NCBI GenBank assembly: GCA_019914945.1
Contig: CM034110.1
Coordinates: 1,183,001 to 1,247,000 of the forward strand
Source of the DNA: Typha latifolia
Taxonomy: Eukaryota; Streptophyta; Magnoliopsida; Poales; Typhaceae
Reading direction: 5' to 3'
DNA: 64,000 nt
The translations under genes and the position numbers were made by a program. How positions within the stretch are numbered: the stretch's first letter is position 1; each line of letters begins with the position of its first letter. Positions 13,131 through 23,070 of the stretch are shown here, piece by piece. The notes beneath the pieces are model-generated. The model did not search any database, was not told the DNA's origin, and worked only from the letters and a program-made list of their open reading frames with translations.

Positions 13131-14227
13131 TGAAAGAACACCCAGACACAGTATGTATCTAAATCCTAGGCAATGATATCACTACTTTACTTAAGTAAAA
13201 ATCGGAATAAATATTAAAAAGCAAAAGTAGAGATGAACGCCAAGATTTTAATGTGGAAAAACTCATACGGAAAAAAACTATTGATCCAAACTCGGATCAA
13301 AACCAATAACTAGAATAATAGCAGTTACAAGACTAACTTACAAAACAACCCTTCGATCCCCACGACTTTGTTCCTCTCAGTCTTGCTCGCTAGAACCCAC
13401 GATTCACCACTTTTCGTGATTGATATCTAACCTCAGTAGCCCTCGAGATTGATCTTTCGTCTAGATAGCCCTTAAGACGAAAGTTTTAAACCTTCTAAAA
13501 GAGTCGGATCTTGTTCGTTGAAGAAGCGATGTAGCCTCAAGAATTCTCCTTCAAATTGCTTCACCAACCACCTTAGAGTTAGGGCATCACAATGCTTATA
13601 TCAGATCTCCAAGATAGAGCCAAATCTAAGTCTTATCCAAACTCACGAAAGTCCAAAAATTGTAAACTTCGTAGATGCATTCGATTGCGACCCGGGTGCG
13701 TTCGAACGGCCTGACTTGATCTCAGGTGCGTTTGAACAGGCCCAAGTGCATTCAAACGCGGTGGCTTAATTTTTCACAGGTTGCGTTTGAATGGGCAAGT
13801 GCACTCCTCTGGATATGTGAGCGACGTAGCAGGGTGCATTTGAACGGCCCATAACTGTGTTTGAACGCGCGCAAAAACATCACTCTCTATTAGTGCGAAT
13901 GCTTGCGCTCGCGTTCGAACGCGCTTGTGAACGCTACTCTATGTCTGTGTGAACGTCAGCGTTCGCGTTCGAATGCGCTTGTGAACGCCAGTCTCTGTCT
14001 ATGCGAATGCCAGTGCCCGCGTTCAAACGCGCTTGTGAACGCTACTCTCTTTTTGTGCAAATGCGTTGTGAACGCGGTGCGAACGCGATGTGAACTAGAA
14101 ATCTTTTCTCCTTTGATCTTGCAATTCTTCAAACCAAATACTTTCTAGACTTGTATAAATGTTCATATACATATATAATAACACTTAGAATATTTTGTAT
14201 ATAATTGCCAACACTAAAACCCTAATA
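13131..14227 (-). repeat. 3' LTR of the SIRE-like element
   Basis: On the minus strand it runs from TATTAGGGTTTTAGTG (the usual first TG is now TA) to GTGTTCTTTCA. It carries the TTCGAA array at about 13680-14090. It corresponds along its length to the 5' LTR at 24824-25903, with many point differences, so the insertion is not recent. Confidence 0.85.
13680..14090. repeat. TTCGAA-palindrome array in the 3' LTR
   Basis: Same repeat type as 8938-9352. The right half repeats a unit containing GTTCGAACGCGCTTGTGAAC and a CTCTGTCTGTGCGAACG-like spacer about four times, roughly 60 bp apart. Confidence 0.85.
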
Positions 14228-14841
14228 ATCTCCCCCTTTGGCAATTTGTGATAAAACATCTAGTTTCCAATAATTACAAAGAATCCTAAATGAGCATTCA
14301 ACAAGTCTAAAAGTTTTAGCACTTCAATCCCTGCAAATAAAAAACATACCAATCCAAGATCAAGTGAAAATAACTTGAATTGTAAGATCATACATTCACT
14401 AAACAATAATAAAAGTCACTAAACAATTCAAACACAATAATGCATGTCAAGTCACCAATTCAACCACAATAATGCAAGTCAAGTTATCAAGCAAACACAA
14501 TAATGCAAGTCAAGTCACTAAGCAAATTAACATACAATGAACTCCCTCTAAACTCCTAAACTCACTCCTTACTCCTCCTAAACACAATCTCTACTCTCCC
14601 CCTTTTTGACACAAATTACCAAAAACTAAGAACTAGGAGGAAATTGATGATGGAGGATCGACAACACCGAGTCAAAGAACTGTTCCCTGACTAGCTTGCT
14701 CAGCCCGTAAGTTATTCACGACCAACTGTAAGTCCTGCACCTAAGTGCTAAGCTGATCAAACCGTTTACTGAAATGTAGAAAATTCCCTCAAGGTGATAT
14801 GAGTCATCGTCAGAGCTGTCATCAGAGCTGTCTCGATGTGA

Positions 14842-15730
14842 TCAACGTTCAGCGGCGGAAGAGGATGTCGGCTTGTAAGGAGACGGTGGATCATGAGCTT
14901 GACTCCTCTTAATTGTGATCTGATTCAATAGTTTCCGGGCAGAAACTAATGCTTTTGTGGTGTCCACTCTCACATCACTCTGCGTGCACAATTTGGTGAT
15001 GAAAATACCAAATGGTAAATCTTCACGAGGAGCTTCTTTTTGTGCACCTGTCAAAATAGAATCATATATAATAGCAGCCAAATCAATCGAAACTCCTGAC
15101 AACATCGCATGAAGGAGGAAGGCCCGGTCCTGACTGATACTGGAATGCCGAGTCTTTGGAGTGATGTTGTATAAACAGATGAGATGTAACATGCGAGCCA
15201 CAGATGTCAGTTTCGCATGTGGCATCATTTTACCTATCCACTCTTTCCCTTGGATTAATATATCACCAGCATAATCTTGAACCGCAGGAAGAGGCTCAGA
15301 AGATGGATACTTGAACTCGCCATCAGGAAGATGGATACTTGAACTCGCCATCAGGAAGATGGAATTCAGCACAGATGACTTCAGAGTCCAAGTACACGGA
15401 TACCTCTCGGATGGTGGACCGTATACATCATTCCAAAAGAGTGGCATTACTGTAAAACTCTCGGACAGCCTCCACATACGCTGTCCCATCCATTCGACAC
15501 ACCGACAGCCATCCTCGCTTAGTGAACAATTTTTAAATCCCCAAGGCGGCAAAATATGAGATAACAATTGGCCTTTCACAGATTATCGAACGAGTTCCAA
15601 AATTGTGTTTGTATCTCCCTGCAGCATTTGATGAAGAAAACTTGGGAGCTGAAGATGCTAAGGAAGGCGGCCTTAGCTTCTTGGAAACTATAGCTTTTTT
15701 AGGCATTCTAGAGAGAAAAATAAATTGCAA
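14842..15730 (-). pseudogene. Env-position ORF of the SIRE-like element, left arm, frameshifted
   Basis: The N-terminal part (about 15730-15536, SRMPKKAIVSKKLRPP) and the C-terminal part (to 14842) lie in different frames and are the degenerate counterpart of the intact ORF at 16750-17730. It shares the putative plant transposon protein domain segments MLHLICLYNIT and GVSIDLAAIIYDSILT. A 27-bp tandem duplication near 15305-15355 repeats the LPDGEFKYPSS-coding piece. It lies just inside the 3' LTR, where SIRE elements carry their env-like ORF. Confidence 0.75.
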
Positions 15731-16120
15731 GATTCAACACATACCCAAAGCATACAAAAAATAACAAGAAAACGCAAAGTTGTCACATTCAATCGCTCAA
15801 GAAACATCAAGATATAAACTTTATCGTGATTAAAAATTGAAAACACATGAAATCAACCAAGATCAAGAGGCTAATTTGAATAAAAAAAATAAGAATTGTA
15901 TGCACGATCATACCTCGCAAAAAGTAATGAAAATCTTAAAGATTCGGGTGAAAAACTATATATCCGGAGGAGAAATAGCCTTTGAAAGAGTTTGTAGTGA
16001 AAAATTTGGTGAAAGACGTGAAGATCTTGAAGATTTGGGAGAGTGGAAAGGAAGGGTTTCTAGGGTTTGAAAGGAGGAAGATGAAAACCCTTGGGTTTGG
16101 ACGCAATATTTAAAGAACCC

Positions 16121-16280
16121 CCGAGTGCGTTTGAACGCACCAGCCTGCGTGTTCGAACGCGCCAGTCACCGCATTCGAACTCAAGAAGCCTGTATTCGAA
16201 CGCTATTTTTTTTTATGAGTTTGAACGTGGTCATTGCCACGTTCGAACATGCAGATTGGTGCGTTCAAATGCGTTCGGGG
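16121..16280. repeat. TTCGAA-palindrome cluster at the inverted-repeat centre
   Basis: At least six variants of GTTCGAAC or GTTTGAAC lie here, symmetrically on both sides of the centre and between the two divergent env-position ORFs. TTTAAATA-type boxes flank the cluster: 16285-16292 on the plus strand, with the mirror image at about 16110-16117. Confidence 0.8.
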
Positions 16281-16284
16281 GTTC

Positions 16285-16292
16285 TTTAAATA
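16285..16292 (+). promoter_or_regulatory. Possible TATA box for the env-position ORF
   Basis: TTTAAATA lies upstream of a pyrimidine-rich leader that ends in a good splice donor (AAG/GTATG at 16485-16486). The left arm has the mirror sequence. The promoter role is inferred from position only. Confidence 0.35.
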
Positions 16293-16485
16293 TTGCGTCC
16301 GAACCCAAGGGTTTTCATCTTCCTTATTTCAAACCCTAGAAACCCTTTCTTTCCACTCTCCCAAATCTTCAAGATCTTCACGTTTTTCACCAAATTTTTC
16401 ACTACAAACTCTTTCAAAAACTATTTCTCCTCCGGATCTAGAGTTTTTCACCTGAATCTTCAAGATTTTCATTACTTTTTGCAAG

Positions 16486-16748
16486 GTATGATCGTGCATA
16501 CAATTCTTATTTTTTTATTCAAATTAGCCTCCTGATCTTGGTTGATTTCGTGCATTTTCGATTTTTGATCACGTTAAAGTTTATATCTTGATGTTTCTTG
16601 AGCGATTGAACGTGACAACTTTGCTTTTTCTAGTGGAAGATAGATTTCACTTAGGGCTTTCTTGGTTTCTAGGATATTTTTGGCTTTCTTGTTATTTTTT
16701 GTATGCTTTGGGCATGTGTTGAATCTTGCGATTTGTTTTTCTTTCTAG
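16486..16748 (+). other. Likely leader intron of the env-position ORF
   Basis: The donor TGCAAG/GTATGATCG and acceptor TTTTCTTTCTAG/AATG are good plant splice sites. The left arm keeps the mirrored donor (GCGAG/GTATG). It would make a spliced leader ending directly at the start codon. Confidence 0.45.
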
Positions 16749-16749
16749 A

Positions 16750-17730
16750 ATGCCTAAAAAAGCTGCAGTTTCCAAGAAGCTAAGGCCGCCTTCCTCAGCA
16801 TCTTCGGCTCCCAAGTTCTCTTCATCAAATGCTGCAGGGAGATACAAACACAATTTTGGAACTCGTCTGATAATCTATGAAAGGCCAGTTGTTATCTCAG
16901 ATTTTACTGCTTTGGGGATTGAAAAATTGTTCACTGAGCGAGGATGGCTGTTAGTGTGTCGAATGGATGGGACAGTGTATGTGGAGGTAGTCCGGGAGTT
17001 TTATAGTAATGTCACTTTTTTGGAACAATGTATACGGTCCACCATTCGAGGGGTATCCGTGTACTTGGACTCTGAAGTCATCCGTGCTGAATTCCAACTT
17101 CCTAATTGCGAGTTCGAGTATTCATCTTCTGAGCCTCTTCTTGCTGTTCAAGATTATACTAGTGATGTATTAATACAAGGGGAAGAGTGGATAGATAACA
17201 TGATGCCATATGCGAAACTGACATCTGTGGCTCGCATGTTACATCTCATTTGTTCATACAACATCACTCTGAAGACTCGGCATTCCAGTATCAGTCAGGA
17301 CCGGGTCTTCCTCCTTTATGCGATGCTGTCAGAAGTTTCGATTGATTTGGCTGCTATTATATATGATTTTATTTTGACAGCTGCACAAAAAGAAGCTCCT
17401 CGTGAAGGTTTGTCGTTGGATATTTTCATCACCAAATTGTGCACGCAGAGTGGTGTGAGAGTGGACACCACAGAAGCATTAGTTTTTGCCCAAAAACCAT
17501 TGGATCGGATCACAATTAAGAGGAGTCAAGCTCATGATCTAGCGTCTCCTTACAAGCCAATCTCCTCTTCCGCCGCTAAATGTCGATCACACCGAGACAG
17601 CTCTGACGATGACTCGTATCACCTTGAGGGAGATTTTCTACATTTCACTAAACGGTTTGCTCAGCTTAGCATTCAGGTGCAGGACTTACAGTTGGCCGTG
17701 AATGATTTACGGGCTGAGCAAGCTCGTTAG
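16750..17730 (+). CDS. Intact env-position ORF with putative plant transposon protein domain (right arm)
   Basis: The open frame from the ATG at 16750 to the stop at 17730 encodes 326 residues. The middle reads as the putative plant transposon protein domain found in plant retroelements: VREFYSNV, RGVSVYLDSEVIRAEFQLP, MLHLICSYNIT and FITKLCTQSGVRV, in that order. The C-terminus has a Ser/Asp-rich stretch (about residues 270-290) then a likely coiled coil (FTKRFAQLSIQVQDL). The function of the domain is unknown to me; no signal peptide or membrane segment is seen, so env describes only position. A likely intron (16486-16748, GTATG...TTTCTAG) ends one base before the ATG; an upstream in-frame ATG at 16726 lies inside it, so I prefer 16750. 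This copy is intact although all pol ORFs of the host element are broken. Confidence 0.75.
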   Translation: MPKKAAVSKKLRPPSSASSAPKFSSSNAAGRYKHNFGTRLIIYERPVVISDFTALGIEKLFTERGWLLVCRMDGTVYVEVVREFYSNVTFLEQCIRSTIRGVSVYLDSEVIRAEFQLPNCEFEYSSSEPLLAVQDYTSDVLIQGEEWIDNMMPYAKLTSVARMLHLICSYNITLKTRHSSISQDRVFLLYAMLSEVSIDLAAIIYDFILTAAQKEAPREGLSLDIFITKLCTQSGVRVDTTEALVFAQKPLDRITIKRSQAHDLASPYKPISSSAAKCRSHRDSSDDDSYHLEGDFLHFTKRFAQLSIQVQDLQLAVNDLRAEQAR

Positions 17731-18105
17731 GGGATAGTGCTCGACTTAGTGTTGTCGATCCTCCATCGTCAGTTTCCTCCTAGTTCTTAGTCTTTGGTAA
17801 TTTCTGTCAAAACGGGGGATAGAGTAGAGATTGTGTGTTTAGGGGGAGTAAGGAGTGAGTTTAGGAGTTTAGTGGGAGTTCATTGTATGTTAATTTCCTT
17901 AGTGATTTGACATGCATTATTGTGTTTGAATTGTTTAGTGACTTTTATTATGTATGATCTTACACTTCAAGTTATTTTCACTTGATCTTGGATTGGTATG
18001 TTTTTTATTTGCAAGGATTGAAGTGCTAAAACTTTTAGACTTATTGAATGCTCATTTAGGATTCTTTGTAATTATTGGAAACTAAATGTTTTGTCACAAA
18101 TTGCC

Positions 18106-18117
18106 AAAGGGGGAGAT
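18106..18117 (+). other. Polypurine tract of the inverted right arm
   Basis: AAAGGGGGAGAT sits directly before the TGTTAGG LTR start at 18118, as in the 3' end of the main element. It shows the right arm is a true 3' end (ORF, PPT, LTR) in reverse orientation. Confidence 0.75.
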
Positions 18118-18983
18118 TGTTAGGTTTTATTGTTGGCAATTGTGTACAAAATATTCTAAGTGTTTTTATACATGTACATGAGCATTTATACAAGTCTAGA
18201 AAGTATTTGATTTGAAGAATTGCAAGATCAAAGGAGAAAAGATTTCTAGTTCATATCGCGTTCACAGCGCGTTCACACAAACAGAGAGTGGCATTCACAA
18301 ACATGTTTGAACGCGAGCACTGGCGTTCACATAGACAAAGAGTGGCGTTCACAAACGCGTTCGAATGAGAACGCTGGCATTCACACAAGACGAGAGTAGC
18401 GTTCACAAGCACATTTAAACGCGAGCGTAGATGTTCGCACAGATAGAGAGTGCTGTTTATGCGCGGGTTCGAACACAGTCATGGGCCGTTCGAATGCACC
18501 CTGCTACGTTCACAGTGTATTCACACATCCAGAGGAATGTACTTGCCCATTCGAACACAACCTGTGAAAATCAAGCCGCTGCGTTCGAATGCACTTGGGC
18601 CCGTTCGAACGCACCTGAGATCTCAGGCCGTTTGAACGCACCCAGGCCATGTTCAAATGCACCTACGAAGTTTGCAATTTTTGAACTTTCATGAGTTTGG
18701 ATAAGACTTGGATTTGACTCTATCTTGGAGATCTTATATAAACATTGTGATGCCCTAACTCTAGCGTGGTTGGTGAAGCAATTTGAAGAAGAATTCTTAA
18801 GGCTACATCGCTTCTTCAACGAACAAGGTCCGACTCTTCTACAAGGTTTAAAACTTTCGTCTTAAGGACTATCTAGACAAAAGATCAATCTCGAGGGCTA
18901 CTGAGGTTGGATATCAATCACGAGAAGCGGTGAATCGTGGGTTCTAACGAGCAAAACTGAGAGGAACAAAGTCGTGAGGATCA
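18118..18983 (+). repeat. Truncated 3' LTR of the inverted right arm, with TTCGAA array
   Basis: It starts TGTTAGGTTTTATTGTTGG and matches the SIRE-like LTR until GTCGTGAGGATC at about 18983, where it breaks off some 220 bp before the usual LTR end. The TTCGAA array is at about 18250-18660. Confidence 0.8.
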
Positions 18984-19323
18984 ATCAAATAATCAAGAGC
19001 ATATTATGATCAACTCTAATGCATCACTAAAATTATAAATTAATCTTGATTGATCATAACAATATGCATATGCAAGTTGAGCATAGATAACAAGAAAAAA
19101 AATTATATTTATATGTCAAGAATATATTTTTGAATCTAGAAGTGCATCATTCTTTTTAAAAGAAACTCTCGACAAAACTAAAACTGAAACCAAAAAAAAT
19201 TCTCAAAGTAAAAGAAAATCTAAAAAAATGAAAAGAAATAAAAACACGCAAACCAAAACAAAATCTGTAAAGAAATCTGTCCAAAGCACAAATCCCTAAA
19301 GAATTACGAAGATACTCAAATCT
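18984..19323 (-). other. Non-coding tail between RNase H and the inverted segment
   Basis: AT-rich sequence with no open frame. By position it is the region downstream of RNase H in the SIRE-like element, up to the breakpoint with the right arm. Confidence 0.5.
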
Positions 19324-20154
19324 TTATATATCCAAAGGTTTTGTAAACAAATCTCCTAACTGTTTATTCGTCTTAACATGTTCTAGTGCTATTACTTTGT
19401 CTTCATTTAATTCCAGTATAAAATGATGTCGGATATCAATGTGTTTTGTACGCGAGTGTTGAACAGGATTTTTCGATATATTAATAGTACTTATGTTGTC
19501 ACAATAAAGCACCATAGTATTTTGTTCAAGACCATAATCCTTAACCATCTGTTTCATCCACAATAACTGAGAACAACAACTGCTTGGTGTAATGTACTCT
19601 GCCTCTGCAGTAGATAAAGATATCGAGTTCTGTTTCTTACTATGCTAAGCAACCAGATTGTTTCCAACATAAAAACATCCACTTGAGGTACTTTTTCTGT
19701 CATCACATGAACTTATCCAATCAAAATCTGTGTATCATGATATGATAGCACCCGAGTCATAAGTAAACTAGATACCCAAATCAACTGTGCCATTGACATA
19801 TTTTATGATGCGTTTCATGGCAAACAAATGTGTCTCCTTAGGTTTAGACTAAAACCTAGCACATACACTGACGCTTAATGCAATGTCTGGTCTACTAGTA
19901 GTTAAGTACAAAAGACTACCAATCATGCTCCTATATAGTGTTTGAACACTTTTTCTTGAAATATCCTTTCCTAGTTTAGTAGTTGTACTCATAGGAGTTC
20001 TAGAATGTTTTGCATTTTCTAACCCGAATTTTGTCACAAGATCCTTAACATACTTGGTTTGAGCGATAAAAATCCCTCTCTCCAATTGAGTAATTTGAAG
20101 TCTCAAAAAGAACTTCAACTCACCTATCATGCTTATCTCAAAATGACTGTGCAT
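19324..20154 (-). pseudogene. Copia RT C-terminal part and RNase H, degenerate
   Basis: The segment 20154-19849 holds GELKFFLRLQI, the LGLQ-like RT motif of copia elements, then SMIGSLLYLTTSRPDI. The segment 19563-19324 is RNase H, with LYCDNISTINISKNP, RTKHIDIRHHF and DLFTKPL. Stops and frame changes between 19849 and 19563 break the frame. In a live element this region degrades the RNA template during reverse transcription. Confidence 0.85.
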
Positions 20155-20187
20155 GAGATATGTAAACTCCTTAGCTAAAGATTGATT

Positions 20188-20859
20188 TCATGCCCCGAAG
20201 ACAATGTCATCCACATATATTTGTGCTAAAACTAAACTCTTGTTCTCACGTCTAATGAACAATGTCTTATCCACTCCCTCTCGAGTGAACCCCGCATCCA
20301 CTAAAAAAGTGATCAACTTCTCATACCAAGCTCTTCGAGCTTGTTTTAGCCCATAGAGAGCCTTTTTCAATTTAAAAATATGAGAAGAAAATTTATGATC
20401 TTCGAAACCCTTAGGTTGTTCTACATAAACATCTTTATTCAAGGTACTATTCAAGAAAACACTTTTAACATTCACTTAAAATAATTTAAATTTTAAATGC
20501 CAAGCAATGGCAAGCAGTATACGAATAGACTCTAATATTGCAACACGAGAAAATGTCTCATCAAAATCTATACCCTCAATCTGAGTGTATCCTTGTGCTA
20601 CTAGTCTGGCTTTATTTTGAACTATATTGCCATTTTCATCTATTTTATTCTTATATATCCATTTTGTTCCAATTACGCTCACATTCGTAGGTCTAAGAAC
20701 TAAATACCAAACATTATTCCTAGAAAATTGCTCCAGTTCCTCATGCATAGCATTGACCCAAGAATCATCTAACAATGCTTCCTTCATATTTTTAGGTTCA
20801 AAAGAAGATGTATAACAAGTAAATGATACCTCACTTGGGATTTGTCGTCTTGTCTTCAT
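20188..20859 (-). pseudogene. Copia reverse transcriptase, degenerate
   Basis: The order is NAMHEELEQFSRNNVW, GTKWIYKNKIDENG, KARLVAQGYTQ, then ALYGLKQARRAWYEKL and the catalytic YVDD box in IYVDDIVFG. A stop near 20476 separates the two halves. These are the standard motifs of Ty1/copia RT. Confidence 0.9.
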
Positions 20860-21190
20860 TCACATCTCCGACCACTTGTGACAGTGGTTGATTTAATTTC
20901 ACTCTAGCTGATAGTTTTAGTACGTTGCAATTATCTTTGTTCATTTCAACCTTATCCTCGACCTGTTTCTCAATTGCTAGATCAAGCTCATTTTCAATGT
21001 CTTCATCATGTGTACCTTACTAGATTTCATATGTAGTTATTTTTGTACCTGGTTTTAGATAAATACGATTTATCACATGTACCGCTGTATTAACCGCCTC
21101 AGCCCAAAACTTTTGAGGAACCTTTTTAGCGTGAATTATAACCCTTGCCATTTCCTACACAACACAGTTCTTTCTTTCCACAATCCTGTT

Positions 21191-21496
21191 CTATTGTGGA
21201 GTTATAGGAGCTGAAAATTCATGCCGAATACTAAGAGAATCACAAAATATGAACAAAATTTTATTTTCAAATTCTCTACCATGATCAGAACGAATCGTAA
21301 CTAGGGTAATAGCTTTTTCATTCTGCAGTTTCAAGCATAGTGATTTAAAAATTTTAAAGGTTACAGATTTCTCACGTAAAAAGGCAACCCAGGTATATCT
21401 TGAGTGATCATCGACTATTAAGAATATATACCGTTTACCTCCAAGACTTTCTGTTTTTGTTGGACCCATTAAGTCCATGTGGACTAATTGTAACAC
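21191..21496 (-). pseudogene. Copia integrase core, cut by a solo LTR
   Basis: The core reads HMDLMGPTKTESLGGKRY, FLIVDDHSRYTWV and IRSDHGREFEN, giving the first two acidic residues of the DDE triad (HMD and SDHG). The final Glu region is degraded. Its upstream part, with the N-terminal zinc-binding region, is separated by the LTR inserted at 21501-22430. Confidence 0.85.
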
Positions 21497-21500
21497 ACGG

Positions 21501-22430
21501 TGATGTGGGCATCATCTTCAATTTGACCAAAATAAAACTGTTTGACTCCAATTTTGGTCTAATTATTGATTTCTAATTTAAATAATCAATTGAATTAGTC
21601 AATTAATAGATATGGTAACCTATATGCGGGAGACATCCGCATTGAGTTATTACCTAAATTGGGTTGGTCAATTTAGGTAAGACTTAATCAATTAGGATCC
21701 TATTAGGAAATAAATTCCTATTCGAATCTCAATTGATAGTTATGGTAATCTTATATGTGGGGGATGTCCACATTAATTTATTACCTAAATTAGGTTAATT
21801 AATTTAGGTAAGATGATCAATTAGAGTCCTATTAGGAAATAAGTTCCTATTGGACTCAGCTAGAATCAAAGTTGTTAACCTATTTAAGTGTTATTGCATG
21901 AGACAAGGATAAGTTGGAATAAGATTTATTTGAGATCTCTCACTTTCTCCCCTGTGGTCTTTTTCTTCTTCTCTCTCTCTCTTTCTCTCCCTTTCTCCTA
22001 CTCTATCTTAAGATTCCTCTCTAATATCTTCTACTTCCTCTCTAAACCTCTCTTCTTCTTCAATCTCTACTTTTTCGTTAGTTACTACTGCTGTCCAGAA
22101 GATTCCAGTAGTGAAAGAAAATCTTTGGGTGCCCGGACGCGAAGAGGAGAACTTGGTTTCAAAGTAAAAGCACTACTATTCCATTTATTGGTAAACCTGA
22201 ACTCTAAAGTCTTTCCTTACACCATATTTTAGGCTTTTCTGCTATCAACATACATATTTGAGAGTTGAGGAAGCTACTGCCTTATCTAAGTGGTTTTCTC
22301 TCCTTCCATCTAGTAGTGATCCTTTTAATCAATTAACTTCTTATCAGTTATTACTTACTAGATTTTATTTTAGTTACTTGTTTGGGTCGATTGTTCTCTA
22401 AAATATTGCATTCATACTAGATTTGCATCA
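21501..22430 (+). mobile_element. Solo LTR (930 bp), TGATG...CATCA, in the integrase region
   Basis: The ends are TGATGTGGGCATCATC and GATTTGCATCA, with an exact 5-bp target duplication CACGG (21496-21500 and 22431-22435). No PBS, PPT or coding domain is inside. The same LTR in reverse orientation interrupts the hAT transposase at 48248-49179. Confidence 0.9.
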
Positions 22431-22764
22431 CACGGTCAGTGGTAGCTGCATTTACTTTCTTATATGAGATCCTAATTTATTTTCCAATTTGACACGAACC
22501 ACACTCTTTTTAACATTTTCTTTATCTTAGGTATTCCTCTTACCACTTCTTGTTTGGACAGATTAAATAATTTCTTGTGATTCACATGTCCAAGACGTTG
22601 ATGCCGAAGATCTGCAATATTAAAAGAAGCACTGTTACATTTCAGTTTATGTGAAGTTCTAACAACATAGCAAGTTATCGATGTTCTAGATCCAAAACAT
22701 ATAACATTACTTTATAATCTTTATCACAAAATTGACTGATGCTCAGTAGATTTGCTTTTAGGCC

Positions 22765-22995
22765 TTAAACATAAATAATATTTTCAAGAATAGGAACACC
22801 TGAAGTACTTACCTTTCCCTTACCTATTACCTTGAATGAATTACCATCTCCAAATGTCATAACTCCCCATTCATGTTCTTCGAAATTAGAAAATAAAGAT
22901 TTGTCGCTCGACATATGTCTGGAACAGCCACTGTCTAAATACCACAAGTCAGAATTTAAAGCTTTCAAGGTTGTATGCACAACATAATATTTCAA
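22765..22995 (-). pseudogene. Copia aspartic protease segment
   Basis: WYLDSGCSRHMSSDKSLF is the copia protease active-site segment (D-S-G). VMTFGDGNSFKVIGKGKV follows, the typical beta-strand with a GKG motif. It lies in the expected place between gag and integrase. Confidence 0.85.
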
Positions 22996-23070
22996 ATCAC
23001 TTTTCTTGACTCATATGACCTTTGTTTTCACTCTATAAATAAAGGCACTCCTAGGTTTTTGTAAAAATTT

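Larger units (their letters stand above)
13360..18983. repeat. Inverted repeat of about 2.8-kb arms around a 32-bp spacer
   Basis: The left arm (about 13360-16183) is the reverse complement of the right arm (16216-18983); both hold env-position ORF, polypurine tract and most of an LTR. The spacer is about 16184-16215. In a 170-bp stretch compared by eye (15898-16067 against 16335-16505) I counted about nine differences, near 95% identity. The right arm stops inside the LTR at GTGAGGATC, followed by unrelated AT-rich sequence leading to RNase H. The centre lies inside TTCGAA repeats. Confidence 0.85.

Noticed and set aside
13680..14090. CRISPR-like regular spacing of repeats
   Set aside because: Plant nuclear context; repeats are diverged, spacers are also repetitive, and the array lies within an LTR.
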